A stretch of DNA of 64,000 nucleotides from Hypomyces perniciosus (Eukaryota; Ascomycota; Sordariomycetes; Hypocreales; Hypocreaceae), in the NCBI GenBank assembly GCA_008477525.1, contig SPDT01000007.1, forward strand, positions 2,418,001-2,482,000. Reading direction: 5' to 3'. The translations under genes and the position numbers were made by a program. Under the pieces are notes generated by a model. That model was not told the DNA's origin. It did no database searches and worked only from the letters and a program-made list of their open reading frames with translations. Of the stretch, positions 48,079 to 60,138 are shown piece after piece. Within the stretch, counting starts at the first letter, position 1, and each line of letters opens with the position of its first letter.

Positions 48079-50839
48079 ATGGCACAGCCCACGCATACAG
48101 ATGCCAACGGCGTGAAGGTGCCTGATGGAGAACAAAACGGACATCCCGCGGTGTCCGGGAAGCGAAAGCGCGACAATGGCGACCCGAACGAGGACAGCGA
48201 CCAGGAGATGAAGGTGGACGAGGGCACGTCGACGGCAACAAAAAACAAGCAGCTGGTCAAGTCCTACTTTGAGGCCCTGACGAGGTACGATGCCATTCCA
48301 TGCGGAACACGCTCGCGACTCCATGTCGCGCTGTCTTGTGGCCGGTGCCCTTTAATTGAACATTGAAGCTGATCATCATTTCTCATCAAGTGTCGACGTC
48401 GAACCCCCCATCCTCAAGCGCCTGCTATCCGAACCGGAGTCTCAGGATCAACCTCAAGCGAAGCGCCAAAAATCAGCTGAGCCGCCATCGAAGCAGAGCA
48501 TTGCTGATAAAGTAGCTGCCGACACCTATGCTCACATTGACGATCTGGCCGCAGACATTGAATCCGCTGTCATGGCCTCGCTTTCGGCGCTAGAACTGAA
48601 TTCATCCAACCCGGTGACCAGAGTGGCTGCTACGAGACAGGCCGCGCAAATTACTGAGTTCCGAGACAAAGCCATGGATCTACTTCGTCGCGAAAAAGCA
48701 TACCCAAAGCTACGGCCAGAGCCTTCACCAGGTGAGGTGGATATCCGCACTGCTTCCGAAAAGAGCGAAATGGTACTGTCTCTTGTCGGTTATGCGCCAC
48801 AGGAGAAGCGCCTGTTTTCTAGTCTTCCGCTATCGCAAGATGTCGACTTGTCGGACGTTAACCTTCCACCTGGTGTGTCCATTACCCGAGTCGTCCCCTC
48901 GAGTCCCCAAGAACGAGCACAAACCCTCGGCGAACTGTTTGGCCCCCCTCGCCCTCTACCCCCACTACAGCCACCCAAGCAGCCAAAGACACAAGCTAAA
49001 GGTAATCGCCTGGACTTCTATCACCCTCACTTGACGGATAGTTCCAAGTATCGCAGTAACACGTACTTCAACACGAAGCTATCTGCGGGTCATTACCTTG
49101 ATTACAGCAACGCAATCCCTTCTTCACAAACGAAAACAAAGCAGCATGAACGCGCTCAAAGTCTCGCAGGACGAAAGCCTTCGTCGTCCGAGCTTGAGAT
49201 ATCGGAAGTAGAAACACTATTCCGCGGGGCCTTCTCAAGCTTTGCGCCGTGCAAGGATGATTCGGCGGCCGTGGTGCCATCCAGTGTTGCGGGCCGGATG
49301 TGGTGGCAGCGGGCTGGCCAACGTAATTTCCAGAGGATGATTGAAGTTGAGTATTATGGCGACATCCAGGATGCGGACCCCGTTAAGCGAAATCAAGTCG
49401 TTGAAATCGACGAAGCCGCAGTGCAAGAGGCGATAGAAAACTGGGATGAGATGGCTATTGATCCATCTCTGGAAGATGCCATGGGCACTAAACGCGACGA
49501 CCTAGAGAAAGAGGCCGACGAGATCCTCGACGAAGTCAGCGATATGATTGAGACATTGTCCTCCTACCAGCGCATCCGCAACTTGTCGCTCCCCAACTCG
49601 CAAAATCGCCAGACGAGTGATCCTGTTAATGGAGACATGCTGGCCAATGCCGGGCCCCAGCCCTCCGAGGAGGAGCAGGCCACCTACCATGTACTCAAGG
49701 CCCAACTAGCCCTCATCATCAAGACGCTACCACCATACGCAGTGGCCAAGCTTAACGGCGATCAGTTGGACGACCTCTTGATTAGTACCAAGATTATGGT
49801 TCGAACAGATCAATACAAGGGGACTATGGAGGAGGATGAGGCAGGTTTGCAAGCCCGTATCAAGGCGCAACAGGCGGCGCAAGCCGCACAAGCCAGTGCC
49901 CGACCCGCACCGCAACGTACGCCAAGTGTCTCTGCAGTGCCGTATCCTCAACAATACCCGGCGACGACACAATATGGTACACCCACCCGACCTCCTGCAC
50001 AAGCTCAACAATACTACCGCCCTACAGGAACACCAAACTTCCAACAGCCTCGCAACCTGGGGCCTCCTTCAGCACATCCACCGCGGCCACAACCAAATCA
50101 GTACACTCGTGCCAACGGCTATCCAAACCAGTACGCAACGCAGCTCGCCAAGGCTCAGACTCCGTATGGCCATCAGAGTATGCCACAATACGCGAGCCAA
50201 CAGCGGCCACCGTATGGGCAGATGCCACCGCAGGGCACTCCAAATCGGTATCCATACCAACAGGGCTATCCGCATCAACCAGGTACGCCTACACCAGGCA
50301 ACTACGGGCCATATACCAATGGGGCAGCGGCTGTTCCTCCGCGAACCATGTCGCCTCAAGTGGGCCAAAGACAGACGTATAGCCCATCGCCTAGTGTCCC
50401 ACAAACTCAACCACGATACGGGGTTCCAAACCCGGCCATGGCTAGTCAAATGAATAGGTTTCCCAGTGGCGCAGCGCAAGTTAGCCAGAGTCCAGGCTTG
50501 ACAGGATACCATACCGTCATTCCCGAGGCCCAACAACAACGGATATTAGACCAGGCGAAGGCTCGCGTGGCAGCCCAAGAGAGATCAGCCATGTTTGCCG
50601 ATAGAATATCGCAAACCGGCGTTCCTGGCATCACTGGGATGGGTATGGGTAGCACCATGGATGCTAATCGACTTGCGGCAGTCCGCGCAAATATGGGCAG
50701 TCAGAGCAAGCCCCAGACACCTGCTGCTCCGAAGCAAGGGATGAATGGAACACTGGGGACAGGGCATGTACCGTACAAGGTAACTCCAGTCCCCGTTCCT
50801 ATCATCCCAGGCTCACAGCAGCGTAAGCCCGCTTCATGA
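48079..50839 (+). CDS. Gln/Pro-rich protein, probably nuclear, unknown
   Basis: Exons are 48079-48284 and 48391-50839, summing to 885 codons (884 aa). The N-terminus is charged, with two basic clusters (GKRKRDN and AKRQKSAEPP) that could be nuclear signals. A helical region (about 85-180) begins DKVAADTYAHIDDLAADIESAV. The central part includes a well-structured block, NRLDFYHPHLTDSSKYRSNTYFNTKLSAGHYLDYSNA (about 280-320), and VAGRMWWQRAGQRNFQRMIEVEYYGD (about 365-390), followed by an acidic coiled-coil segment. From about 555 on, it is Gln/Pro/Tyr-rich low complexity, resembling transcription-coregulator or prion-like domains. A chromatin or transcription role is my inference; I cannot name the family. 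Confidence 0.82.
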
Positions 50840-51705
50840 ATCAGCCGAGCGAGGGAGGGATGCCTCCCGATAAAGTCGAACACGCTGTGTTCTCTTACCA
50901 GCGACTAAGTAGACGTTGTTCTCAGGCGTTTCAGGGCTGGGGAGTTTGGGCGAATCCAGCATGATTGAACGTTTTCGAAGAAGAAACGAAGGCTGTTCTC
51001 TTGAACACGATGGATGTGACTGAGGTGTGGTGAGGAATGCACTCTTAATAGTCGAGGATGCGGGGCGAAGGAGAAAGAATACTATTCTCCTCAATTAGTG
51101 TGTAGGGTGAAGCAAACGGATGGCAGTATAGATACACGCTGCTTCGAAACGCACTACAAGCAGGGGATTGCGTCTGAGTTTTCTTTTTCACGAGCAGACA
51201 GGTTGGAAGTCGGTTAAGGGGGGTTTTGAAGCGTTTGATAGCGCAAATCGCAGGCGTTTCGGATGGCCGGGAGAGGGGACCAGGGAGAAGGGAAACCCAG
51301 ACAGTTAAAACAAAACAATGAGTAGCCTGCCGAAAAAAAGGTCTGGGATTTGTTGACTTTTAGTGTAGTGTATGAAATACTGTTGGACAAACCTTGGGTT
51401 CAATAGACCACCAGGAGCAGGAGCAGGGGTTTCAAGGCGAGTGCTCAATACCCCGATGCTTGGGATGACTTCAGCCTTGCCGGGGGGGGGTTTTTATGTG
51501 TCAAGTGTGCTTGTTATTATGTTTATGAAAGGATCAATTGGGGTGCGGATTGGTGTGATGGGTCTATAAAACCGCCATCAGGTTAGGTTGTATCTAATAA
51601 GAAAGTGTACAGAGTAGGGGGGGTATCATTGATCTAAGTCTTGGTCCTAAATCCTTAGCCGTATCATAAAAATCATGTTCATATACAGTGACAGAGGGGG
51701 GTTGT
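50840..51705. other. convergent intergenic spacer
   Basis: 3' flanks of two convergent genes; a run of Gs occurs at about 51482-51490. No gene was recognised. Confidence 0.5.
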
Positions 51706-52965
51706 CTATGCCTCGCTGCCTAATTCGCTTGCCAGTCGCTTCTCTTGCCACTCAATGACTATTCTCCTCAGCTCAAACACCACCTCGACTGCGATGAGCA
51801 CAATGATGATCCACTCCAGGCGTGTGCCGTGCTGCTCGCTGGACATCTCGCGCAAGACGGTGGCAATCTCCTGGGCATAGTCCATCTTCTGGTTCAGCGC
51901 GCGGATGCGCACGTTGACGTCGAGCGCGCGGCCGACTTGGTCGTAGTAGCCCTCCAGGCCGAGCTCTGACTTGCTGTCCCAGAAAATGTCTGGGAGGTTG
52001 TCGGTGAGCTCGGAGTAGTGGTTCAGCCGGGCGCGGAGGCTGAGTAGCTCGCCCGTCTTTTGTAGGATGAATTTCCTGCCGAGGGGCACGCCGGCGCCCT
52101 GGGATAGCAAGGTGGGGATGTTTCGTGTGCTTTCAAAGTAGGATGTGAGGGCGCTTTCGAGGACGGCGAGCTTGGTGCTTCGTGCGAGGCCGGAGGAGAA
52201 GGCAATCTTGGCCAATGTGGTGTCAAGAGTATCGCCATCTCTGTGTTCCTTGCGAGTTCCTAGCACAACGACGTCGCCCTTGAGAGTGCTCGTTTCTCGA
52301 GCTGTGTCTGTGGTGAATTCTAGGTCTTCGACCTCGCGAAGTTTCTCTGGATGAGGTTCCTCCCCGGCGCGGAGTATCTGTTTCGTAACGACGTCTGGGG
52401 GCAGCGACCATGTGACAATTGTGCCAGAGGGGAAGACGAAGATGTCGCCGCCATTGACCCCTCTCGCATGCACAACTTCACTGGCGTCGAAGCTGGTCCC
52501 ATCTGGATCAATGGCGAAACCATGCGAGGACAATATCTCCAACACCATGGGCATGTTAAAGGCCTCGGCAATGCACGTCGCACTGATCATGTTGGATGGA
52601 TCAGCCTCCACCTCTGCGCCGCCAGCTTTGCCATCTTTGCCATCACCATCCCCGCGCTTCGGCTGCTGCGCAATAATGGCCACTCGTCGTAACGAGTTCT
52701 TGGCAGTCGCTGCTCTTGTAGGCTTTCGCTTCGCAACCGGCACGGAGCCCTGGTGCTGATCATCCCTCCGGAAGGCGGATTCCAAGTACGGCTTTGCGTC
52801 TTCGTTTTGGGAGAGATAGGGATTCGAGGTGAAGAAGTTGCGCCTCCGTGGAAGACTTGCGGGAGTGGTGAGATGAAAGGACCGGCGCGGGCGGCGTCCC
52901 GCTACGGAGCTGTGGATTTGGCGCGCGACGACATTGACGGTGATGCGCAGCGGCGGATTCCTCAT
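51706..52965 (-). CDS. mitochondrial DUF155 protein (RMND1/Mrx10-like)
   Basis: Intronless, 419 aa from the chosen start. The start at 52965 is preferred because it begins MRNPPLRITVNVVARQIHSSVAGRRPRRSFHLTTP, an arginine- and serine-rich, acid-free mitochondrial presequence. A longer in-frame start at 53067 would add 34 residues with an Asp/Glu repeat ahead of it, which would spoil targeting. The conserved DUF155 region runs from about residue 130 (ISATCIAEAFNMPMVLEIL, GGDIFVFPSGTIVTWSLPPD) to about 390 (KFILQKTGELLSLRARLNHYSELTDNLPDIFWD). It ends in a transmembrane helix (LEWIIIVLIAVEVVFELRRIV). The family anchors mitochondrial translation at the inner membrane (human RMND1, yeast Mrx10); this role is inferred by family. 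Confidence 0.88.
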   Translation of the reverse strand: MRNPPLRITVNVVARQIHSSVAGRRPRRSFHLTTPASLPRRRNFFTSNPYLSQNEDAKPYLESAFRRDDQHQGSVPVAKRKPTRAATAKNSLRRVAIIAQQPKRGDGDGKDGKAGGAEVEADPSNMISATCIAEAFNMPMVLEILSSHGFAIDPDGTSFDASEVVHARGVNGGDIFVFPSGTIVTWSLPPDVVTKQILRAGEEPHPEKLREVEDLEFTTDTARETSTLKGDVVVLGTRKEHRDGDTLDTTLAKIAFSSGLARSTKLAVLESALTSYFESTRNIPTLLSQGAGVPLGRKFILQKTGELLSLRARLNHYSELTDNLPDIFWDSKSELGLEGYYDQVGRALDVNVRIRALNQKMDYAQEIATVLREMSSEQHGTRLEWIIIVLIAVEVVFELRRIVIEWQEKRLASELGSEA

Positions 52966-53721
52966 TGTGATTTGCAGTTCGCCATGTAGTCTCCGAACAG
53001 GTGCTGAGTTGTTGACGGATTTCTCGTCTTCGTCTTCGTCCTCGTTCTCGTTCTCTGCTATACACATTGAGGCTCATTACTGATAACGTTCTTATCGTCA
53101 TGTGACCCTTCACATGGAATGCCTTGGAGTCGAACGAGACAGCCCCGCCATGATGTGGAGGAAGACAGAGAGTAGTGTTGCCTTACGGAGCACTACTAGT
53201 AGTAATGATAATACTACGATAATACTGACAGTCAAGCGCCTACGATGGTAAATAACTCCTACATTTCATATCCTAATAGTGCCTACTCTCGAAGTATCTA
53301 TGCCGATGTTAATTAACGAGTTGATTGACGAGTTTATTGACATGCTACTGTCATGTGATGAATGCATAATAGCAGCAACAAGGCTAGGCCAAATTAGCAC
53401 TCTGTACGATGGAGTCGTAACCATCATAATAATATCCACTGGAGCCTTCGGGCCCATTAGTAGTAGTATAGGGGCACCGCCAGAACACCTAACTATTCGT
53501 CCCGCCACGCTGTAATTACATCCCTACAAGGACATTTGCCGACCCCCAACCGCCAAGCAGCCTCCCTCGATACCTCATTTTTCTTCCGCTCTCCGGAATC
53601 TCTTCCCCTTTATTATCTTACATCTCCCTCTCTCTGGCCTCTTTGATCCTTCGTTCTCCTCTCAAACCAATCTCTTCTTCTTCTCCTTCTTCTTCGCAAC
53701 CCCTCATATCAATCCCCCACC
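52966..53721. other. divergent promoter region (DUF155/SEC14)
   Basis: Upstream DNA of both genes. A CT-rich leader (about 53570-53720) precedes SEC14. The optional N-terminal extension of the DUF155 gene would fall within 52966-53067. Confidence 0.5.
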
Positions 53722-54937
53722 ATGGCCGCCCTGGAACTGAGCGAGAAGTACGACAACTACGACTTCCCCATAACCGTTCAGGAACCTCAAAATGGCCATC
53801 CCGGACACTTGACCCCCGAGCAACAGGCCCAGGTTCACCAGCTGCGGATGCTGCTGGAGGCAGAGGGCATCACGGAGCGCCTTGACACGCTGACCCTGGT
53901 ATGGTTTTAAGGATCCAAGGTGGTTGTTGGGTGATGAGGAGAGAAAGAAACGCCATGGCTAACGGGTCATGCCAATAGCTGCGATTCCTGCGAGCACGAA
54001 AGTTCGACGTTATGCTTGCCAAACAGATGTAGGATGAACATTCAACCTGTCACAAGCTTCGATGTGCTGACCGCCCCAATCAGGTTCGTTGATACCGAGA
54101 AGTGGCGTACGGAGACCAAGCTCGATGAGACTCTCCCTACATGGGACTACCCTGAGAAGCCCGAGGTTTCCCAGTACTACAAGCAATTCTACCACAAGAC
54201 GGATAAGGTGAGACAGCCTTGATGCTCAATCCATATTCCTATCAGGGGGGAGGGAACTATCGCTAATAGGTGTTGGTTAGGATGGCCGTCCGATCTACAT
54301 CGAGACTCTTGGCGGTATCGACTTGACCGCCATGTATAAGATCACCACGGCTGAACGCATGTTGACCAACCTTGCTGTCGAGTATGAGCGCGTCGCCGAC
54401 CCACGTCTCCCCGCCTGCTCTCGCAAGGCCGGCCACCTCCTCGAGACCTGCTGCACCATCATGGACCTCAAGGGCGTCACTATCACCAAGGTGCCTCAGG
54501 TGTACTCGTACGTCCGCCAGGCCTCGGTCATCTCGCAGAACTACTACTACCCCGAGCGTCTGGGCAAGCTGTACCTTATCAATGCCCCGTTCGGATTCTC
54601 CGCCGTCTGGGGTGCCGTCAAGGGCTGGCTTGATCCCGTAACTGTCAAGAAGATCAACATCTTGGGCAGTGGCTATAAGAGTGAGCTGTTGAAGCAGATT
54701 GACCCAGAGAATTTGCCCGAGGATTTTGGCGGATCATGCCAGTGCCAGGGCGGCTGCGAGAACAGTGATGCCGGCCCTTGGCACGACCCTCAGTGGGCCA
54801 GGCCCGCTAAGTGGGAGAAGAAGGCCGATGCTGCCACTACTATCGAGAACAAGGGTTCTACCATTGAGACCCCTGTCGGGGCTGCCAGCACAGAGGTTGC
54901 TTCTGGAGAAGAGGTCAAGGCGACTGCTGCGGCTTAG
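53722..54937 (+). CDS. sec14: Sec14 phosphatidylinositol transfer protein
   Basis: Exchanges phosphatidylinositol and phosphatidylcholine and supports Golgi lipid signalling and secretion. Exons are 53722-53898, 53979-54028, 54084-54207 and 54281-54937, summing to 336 codons (335 aa). The N-terminal CRAL-TRIO-N helices ([20 protein letters not shown]...[17 protein letters not shown]) are split by introns 1 and 2; exon 2 is only 50 nt. The lipid-binding domain shows [60 protein letters not shown] and ENLPEDFGG, the Sec14 signature. The last 60 residues are Ala/Thr/Glu-rich and probably disordered. Introns are 80, 55 and 73 nt. Confidence 0.96.
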
Positions 54938-55533
54938 ACGGGGCGCGAGGCTGGGTAGCTATCGGGGAGGCATAGATGGCCACTTCTTACGCTCCTTGCC
55001 GTCTGTTGGCGGGTAAAGAGCTCTCCAGACGATGATGATTAAAGGAAAATGGACTCAAAAAAAAGAAAACAAGCATATTAGGGTTGGGGAGTTAGAGGGG
55101 AGGGTGGTGCACAATATACAGCCCTGAAGTAGAGATGGGAGGAGCTAACACTTGAATTCTTCGCAGGGATAGCTTTCTCTTGGCCGTTTTGTTTTTCATC
55201 AGAAGAAGCCACCGTGCTTATTTTGGTCGTGGATTTCCTTCTCCCTTGCCACGTAACTGCATGCCGTGAGCCGCGATTTGATTGTTGGTGCTAAACATTA
55301 AAAAAAACAAGATATTGATTGATACCATGATTTGATTCCATCCCTAGACGTGATATTTCCACCGCTTTGAAAACTAACCAAGTCATGCCATAGCTGTCTT
55401 GCCCTTTGACGCCTAAACCCGCCACCACCCCCCTGTTTGGTGTAAACTCCTGTTGCCCAAAATCATAGAACCGTCCAACTGTCCCTCCTCCACTGCAAGG
55501 TCTGCACTTTGCATGAGTATTGTATTGTATCCA
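54938..55533. other. convergent intergenic spacer
   Basis: 3' flanks of SEC14 (+) and MIS14 (-), with A-rich runs. Nothing recognised. Confidence 0.5.
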
Positions 55534-56307
55534 TCACCGCCGTCCTTTCGTAACGATGTACTCTCCCGCAACCCTCGCCCTCTCCATTTTCGCCACGACA
55601 GCAGGCATGTCCCTCTTTAACCTACCCAACCCCTGAACCGCATTCTTAAACCCGCTCTCCACAACCTCCTGCCTCGGTAGATCCTCCACGGCCAAATCCG
55701 CTGCTGTCGCCGCCAGAGCAGCAGCCGAAGCATCCGTCTCCACGCGCTCGCGTAGGGCTTCCTCGTCGTTCTTCATTGACGCGTGGATGTGCTCTGCGTG
55801 CTTCTTGGCATAATTGGCCGGCACGGAGCGTTTTAAAGAGGCGACTTCCTCGAGGAGCTTCTCTTCTTGGGAGATGAGTTCGGCGACTTGGCGGCGCTTG
55901 CGCGTGTCGAAGGGTTCGTAGGCAAGATCTGGCGCTGGGACTGCGGCGTTAAGAAACGGGTCGGGAGAGACGGGGAGGCCATTGATGGAGAGGTTCGGAG
56001 AGGCGAGGGAGAAGGTCTTATTGATGTACTAAACAAGAAGAAAAGACCAGCATACGTCAGCAACAGAATGTCAATGTAGTTTTTGTTAGGGGGTTGGGGG
56101 GGTTTATGGGAATACCTCGTTTACGAGCGCCTCGATTTGATTGCGCAACTCATCCTCGCCGCCGTCAGCGCCCTCTACGGGCGGGAAAGCTTCGTTAAGA
56201 CGAGCGGCGGCGGCGTTTCGCACGTTGGTGATGAGGTAGCTGAGGTCTTCGGGGCTTTGAAGCTCGATCTTGCGCTGGACTTGGGAGACGACGGATTCGG
56301 AATCCAT
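55534..56307 (-). CDS. mis14: kinetochore protein Mis14/Nsl1
   Basis: Subunit of the Mis12/MIND complex that links centromeric chromatin to microtubule-binding kinetochore proteins. Exons are 56307-56116 and 56028-55534, giving 229 codons (228 aa). The N-terminus MDSESVVSQVQRKIELQSPEDLSYLITNVRNAAAARLNEAFPP carries the family pattern of a helical start with IELQSPEDLxYL. YINKTFSLASPNLSINGLPVSP follows the intron. The remainder is a long helical region predicted as coiled coil (KRRQVAELISQEEKLLEEVASLKRSV...). The intron is 87 nt. Confidence 0.88.
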
Positions 56308-58300
56308 GAGTAGATGGAGGCAGTATTATCTTGGAATTTTTGTTCGAGGCTTTGGAATTGAGGATGGTGTGTCCATGGGGCTCTGGTTTCCTTGCTTTCT
56401 GTCCCCCTCCCGGCCGGATACCAATTTTGTGGAAAGGAAAGGGAAACAAGATAAGATAAAAGGTCTTTGTCGTTGATAGTTGATAGTTGATAGTAGTGGA
56501 TAGTGATGATGGTTTGCGCGTGGGCGCGTTGGTGGGATGGTGGTGTTGAGGTACAAGGTACTTGTCAAAGGATACGTACCTCTCTCAATGTAAGGTGGAT
56601 GTGGGGCAAAGAGTGTCAAGGCTTGTTGGATCTACAGGTACGGAGAATTATGATGGACTTCATACGAGCAATTTCACAGTCATTTATTTAATCGAGATTT
56701 GCAGGACTACAAATAAAAAGAAAAAAATGACAAGATCTAATCAAATAGAACCTGCTTGGCAAGACTTGGAGACGTTGATCGAGATGCAAAGACTACTACT
56801 CCGTACTGCTACATGAGAGCCCTGTGCTGAACAACCATTTGCTGCAAGAGAATCACAGTATTATGCTGCAGCTTGATTGGAGTTCTAAAGGCTTATCGAG
56901 ATACGAAATGCCATGCCACCGATAAGATTATGATCTTGGGTATCAAGGATGGTGTGGGCTGTCTGATTTCCCTCTACGAGTCGGAGTGTACTCCGTACCA
57001 ACATCAAAACCATGGACCCTGGATCGCCAACATTACATCATAGGCCGCCCATGAAACTCGCCATTCTCCTATACATTCTTCGCACTGAAAATATACAATA
57101 TTCACTCCATCGAGCCGGAATTCACCAGTGAATTATTCACATTAGCTTAGCTCTCTCATCTTATCTGTTCCCGCCAAAACTGCTTCACCTCCGACCATCG
57201 GACAAGGTCACGTCACTTTTAGCAACTATGATCTTACCGCAAACAGCAATGCTACTACATATCAACGCATATCCTAGAATCGTCTAACCCATCGAGAAGC
57301 GCCCCGAGAGAAGAGAGGAGAACAGGACCCATCGTCGTTATCAGCAACTCCATTCTGGTGATAAAATCTATTGCTAGCCCAACCGCCAATCAGTTGGGCT
57401 CGTTAATGCCGGATGAATTATGGAGAGAGGTACTTCGTACTTCGTAGATACGTACCATCTTGGATAGGAAGGCAAGAAGGTTAGGTGCTTCCGTTCCGCG
57501 GCTACACACACACCTTGAGTGTGGGGTAAAAAGGGGATCCATTCCGCATGCGGGGCAGCCCAACATCATATGTACTCATAATATCGTCGTATGGAGTAAT
57601 CTACTATGGAGTACGAAGTACTACTACTAATATTGCGGCTTTGGCATGACCTGTTGTTGAATCGTTTTGGACTGAGGGCACAAGTGCTTTGAGCTGTCAT
57701 TTAGGCTCTCCTCAAAGACCCAACGTAGATATATGCATGTGATTGTCGAGGCCATGTTGTGTGATGATGCTGCATGCAGAAATATATGACTGTCACAACA
57801 CAATCCGGGCCTGGAGCAGAACCAAACTGAGTGGAAATTACATTTTCTAGAGCAGAGTACGGAAAGAACCTCTCAACGCTCCTCAGAGCAGCAGATCCCT
57901 CCCAAGAACCCACCCCAACCATCGTAGGTGCCAGCATATCAATCAATCAACGTCAAACGTTCGTAGAGTACACACCAAAAAAATGCAAAAGAAGAAGGAA
58001 AAAGCCCAACTGAGACGGCCCCAAAGCGTGGCAACGTCTCCAATCAAAGTAATGCCGGCTCCATCCAGTGTACTCCACGCCAAGGTGTTATCAGTCGGTC
58101 CTTCCTTTCAAAATGAACAAGCCCCCAGATCCGAATGAGACAAAGAGCCCAAAGCCTATAGACGCCGTCGGATTACCGATATAAGCAGCAAATAAAACAA
58201 AGGCCAAGCCCAAAAAGTCTCGCGAAAGGAGATGTCTAAATGGTTGCATGTCCGTATGATGAATGCAGGGTGCGGGACGAGAGGAAATCAAACGACACAC
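56308..58300. other. 2.0-kb intergenic stretch with palindromes
   Basis: Upstream of MIS14 and downstream of the 135-aa gene. Dispersed palindromes lie at 56797-56806, 56988-56998, 57431-57440 and 57611-57621. No gene was recognised. Confidence 0.5.
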
Positions 58301-58897
58301 TCATTCGGGGAGCATGTTCTGCAGCTCCTCTTCGCTGAGGTAGATCTCGTGCACTGGGTCGCGGCGGTTCTCGAGCGGGACGTAGTCACAGTCGATGTAG
58401 GAGGGGAGGAAGATTTCTATATTCCTAGTCAGCTACCCTCACTCTTCTGTGTTGCACTGTTGAGTGCCATGTAACAAACCAGGGTTCCAGACAAAGCCTT
58501 GGCTCGAGGAGAGGTAGGAGATCTGTGGTGGGGTCAGCATGATCAAAGAACCAACAACACCCAAGAGAGGGAGGTGGGGTTTACCAAACGAGGAGGTCCA
58601 TCTTCGGTTCCGATGTTGATGACGGTACACTCTTGCTTGGAGAGAGCCGAACCTATGTACCGAGGTCAGTAAACGGACGAGGCACACGGCAGGAGAGAAA
58701 AGGGGAGTCTTCATACTCAATAGGCTAGGTCGTCGGGTATGCAAGATCTTGGACTTGGTCTTGGGTGTTGAGGATGGCGTTGGAGAGGACGGTGAGCTAG
58801 AGTAGGAGCTGCCAGAAGAGCTGCCGGCCGTCTTGGATGACTGGGAGTATCCTGCCGCCGAAGACGGACCAGCCGGGATGTTGATTGAAGACGACAT
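58301..58897 (-). CDS. small fungal protein of unknown function, 135 aa
   Basis: Exons are 58897-58717, 58652-58585, 58522-58480 and 58416-58301, giving 136 codons (135 aa); introns are 64, 62 and 63 nt. The first 45 residues are Ser-rich (SSINIPAGPSSAAGYSQSS...). The following part is compact and probably folded: KSKILHTRRPSLLSSALSKQECTVINIGTEDGPPRLISYLSSSQGFVWNPEIFLPSYIDCDYVPLENRRDPVHEIYLSEEELQNMLPE. The coherent sequence across three introns and the acidic, helix-like end argue strongly for a real gene. I recall no named family. There is no signal peptide or membrane helix. A long overlapping frame on this strand (58439-59257) is intron read-through plus promoter. Confidence 0.8.
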
Positions 58898-59307
58898 GCT
58901 GGGTGAGGGGAGCCTGCCCGTACCAGCTGACGAAGTGAGCCGAGGAGACGGGGAGCTGGCCGGATGGAGCCCAGGACAGTATAGGGAGGAGGGCTGGGAA
59001 TGACGCAGAGGAGAGAAGAGGGGGGCGCCCACGGGAACACGAAGAGTGAGAGAGCGAGATAGATCAAGAGGGGGCCGATAGCCAGGGCTGATGCGGAAGT
59101 ATGGCGGCCGCCACAGGAGAAATCGAAGAGGATGTTGGGGAGGAGGAGGCGATGTTGGTAAGATGCAAAGGTCGAAAGATGAAAGTGTGACTGGTGGCAG
59201 GCGAGATGAGTGAGGATCGGGAGACGGAAGACGGGAGACGGAGGTCTGGTTACTCACGGAGTACGTACTGTCCCCGAACCTTGATGTGTGGCTTTAGCAC
59301 ATACGAG

Positions 59308-59327
59308 TACTACTACTACTACTACTA
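59308..59327. repeat. (TAC)n triplet repeat
   Basis: Seven or so TAC units. Confidence 0.9.
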
Positions 59328-59886
59328 AACTTATGACTCCATCCTCCGTGCTTCGTACATGGTACATACTTCGCACATACATGGGCCTACGGTGCCATGT
59401 CACGGCTCTGAATCACACTCGCATCATTCCACGGCTGGTTGGGCCATAAGCCGCTGGGCACTCACTGGTACCCGGACGGCATTAGAGACGTCCAGCATTG
59501 TCCAGCGTCCTCCGGTGAGGAGCCTTATCAGCAGCAAGTATCGGCGACCCGTGGCACACCAGCTGGCAGGGATCTCGCCGACGAATCCCCCCGCCCAAAG
59601 GGCAGGCGGGACCGTGGGCCCAATCGGAGCGCCTCTCTGCCTGGGGCTGTCCGTGGGCCTCACCTTGACCACCTGTTTGGCTGCCTGCTACTGCGTATTA
59701 GTACGGAGTAGCACTGCAGTCCTGCCTGTGTTTGAGGCCCTAAACAGGGCCCTGCAAGCACTAAAATCAAGGTCCGCAGCGCCTTGGGCGGGGTGCTCAG
59801 ACACCGGGAAAGGGCCAATCAAATCCGTGCGTCTCGGGACGCCGGATTCGGTAGGGTGCGAGCAACAACTCTAAGGCTATGTCCAG

Positions 59887-59894
59887 TCACGTGA
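59887..59894. promoter_or_regulatory. TCACGTGA element upstream of RPT3
   Basis: Perfect 8-bp palindrome with a CACGTG core, 245 bp upstream of the RPT3 ATG. Same octamer as at 29372 and 37539. Confidence 0.4.
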
Positions 59895-60138
59895 TTGTCG
59901 TCTGACTAAGCACCAGCTAGGCAAGGAAGGCTGCGTCAATGTTGACGCCTGGCCGATGATGATAGATAGTAGCTTGGTAACGAGGAAGCTGGCTTAGCAT
60001 CTTCCACCATACTATCAACCAAATCCTCCCTGCAAACCACCACCAAGTCGCACCGCATCCTCGCGTCGAATCGGCGGCAGCACTACACGGACTTACTACA
60101 TTGCTTGACAAGCAACTTTTGCCGGTGCCGAATCCAAG

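Larger units (their letters stand above)
58898..60138. other. divergent promoter region upstream of RPT3
   Basis: It contains a TAC triplet run (59308-59327), one dispersed palindrome (59701-59710) and TCACGTGA (59887-59894). A 171-codon frame at 59359-59874 shows no recognisable domain. Confidence 0.5.

Noticed and set aside
58439..59257. 272-codon frame on the minus strand
   Set aside because: It overlaps exon 1 of the 135-aa gene, then runs through its introns and promoter; low-complexity read-through.
59359..59874. 171-codon frame on the plus strand upstream of RPT3
   Set aside because: No recognisable domain, lies in a promoter region containing a palindrome and E-box; likely chance.
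60114..60130. Proteasome control element (PACE-like) before RPT3
   Set aside because: TTTGCCGGT differs from the TTTGCCACC complement at two positions; too weak to call.
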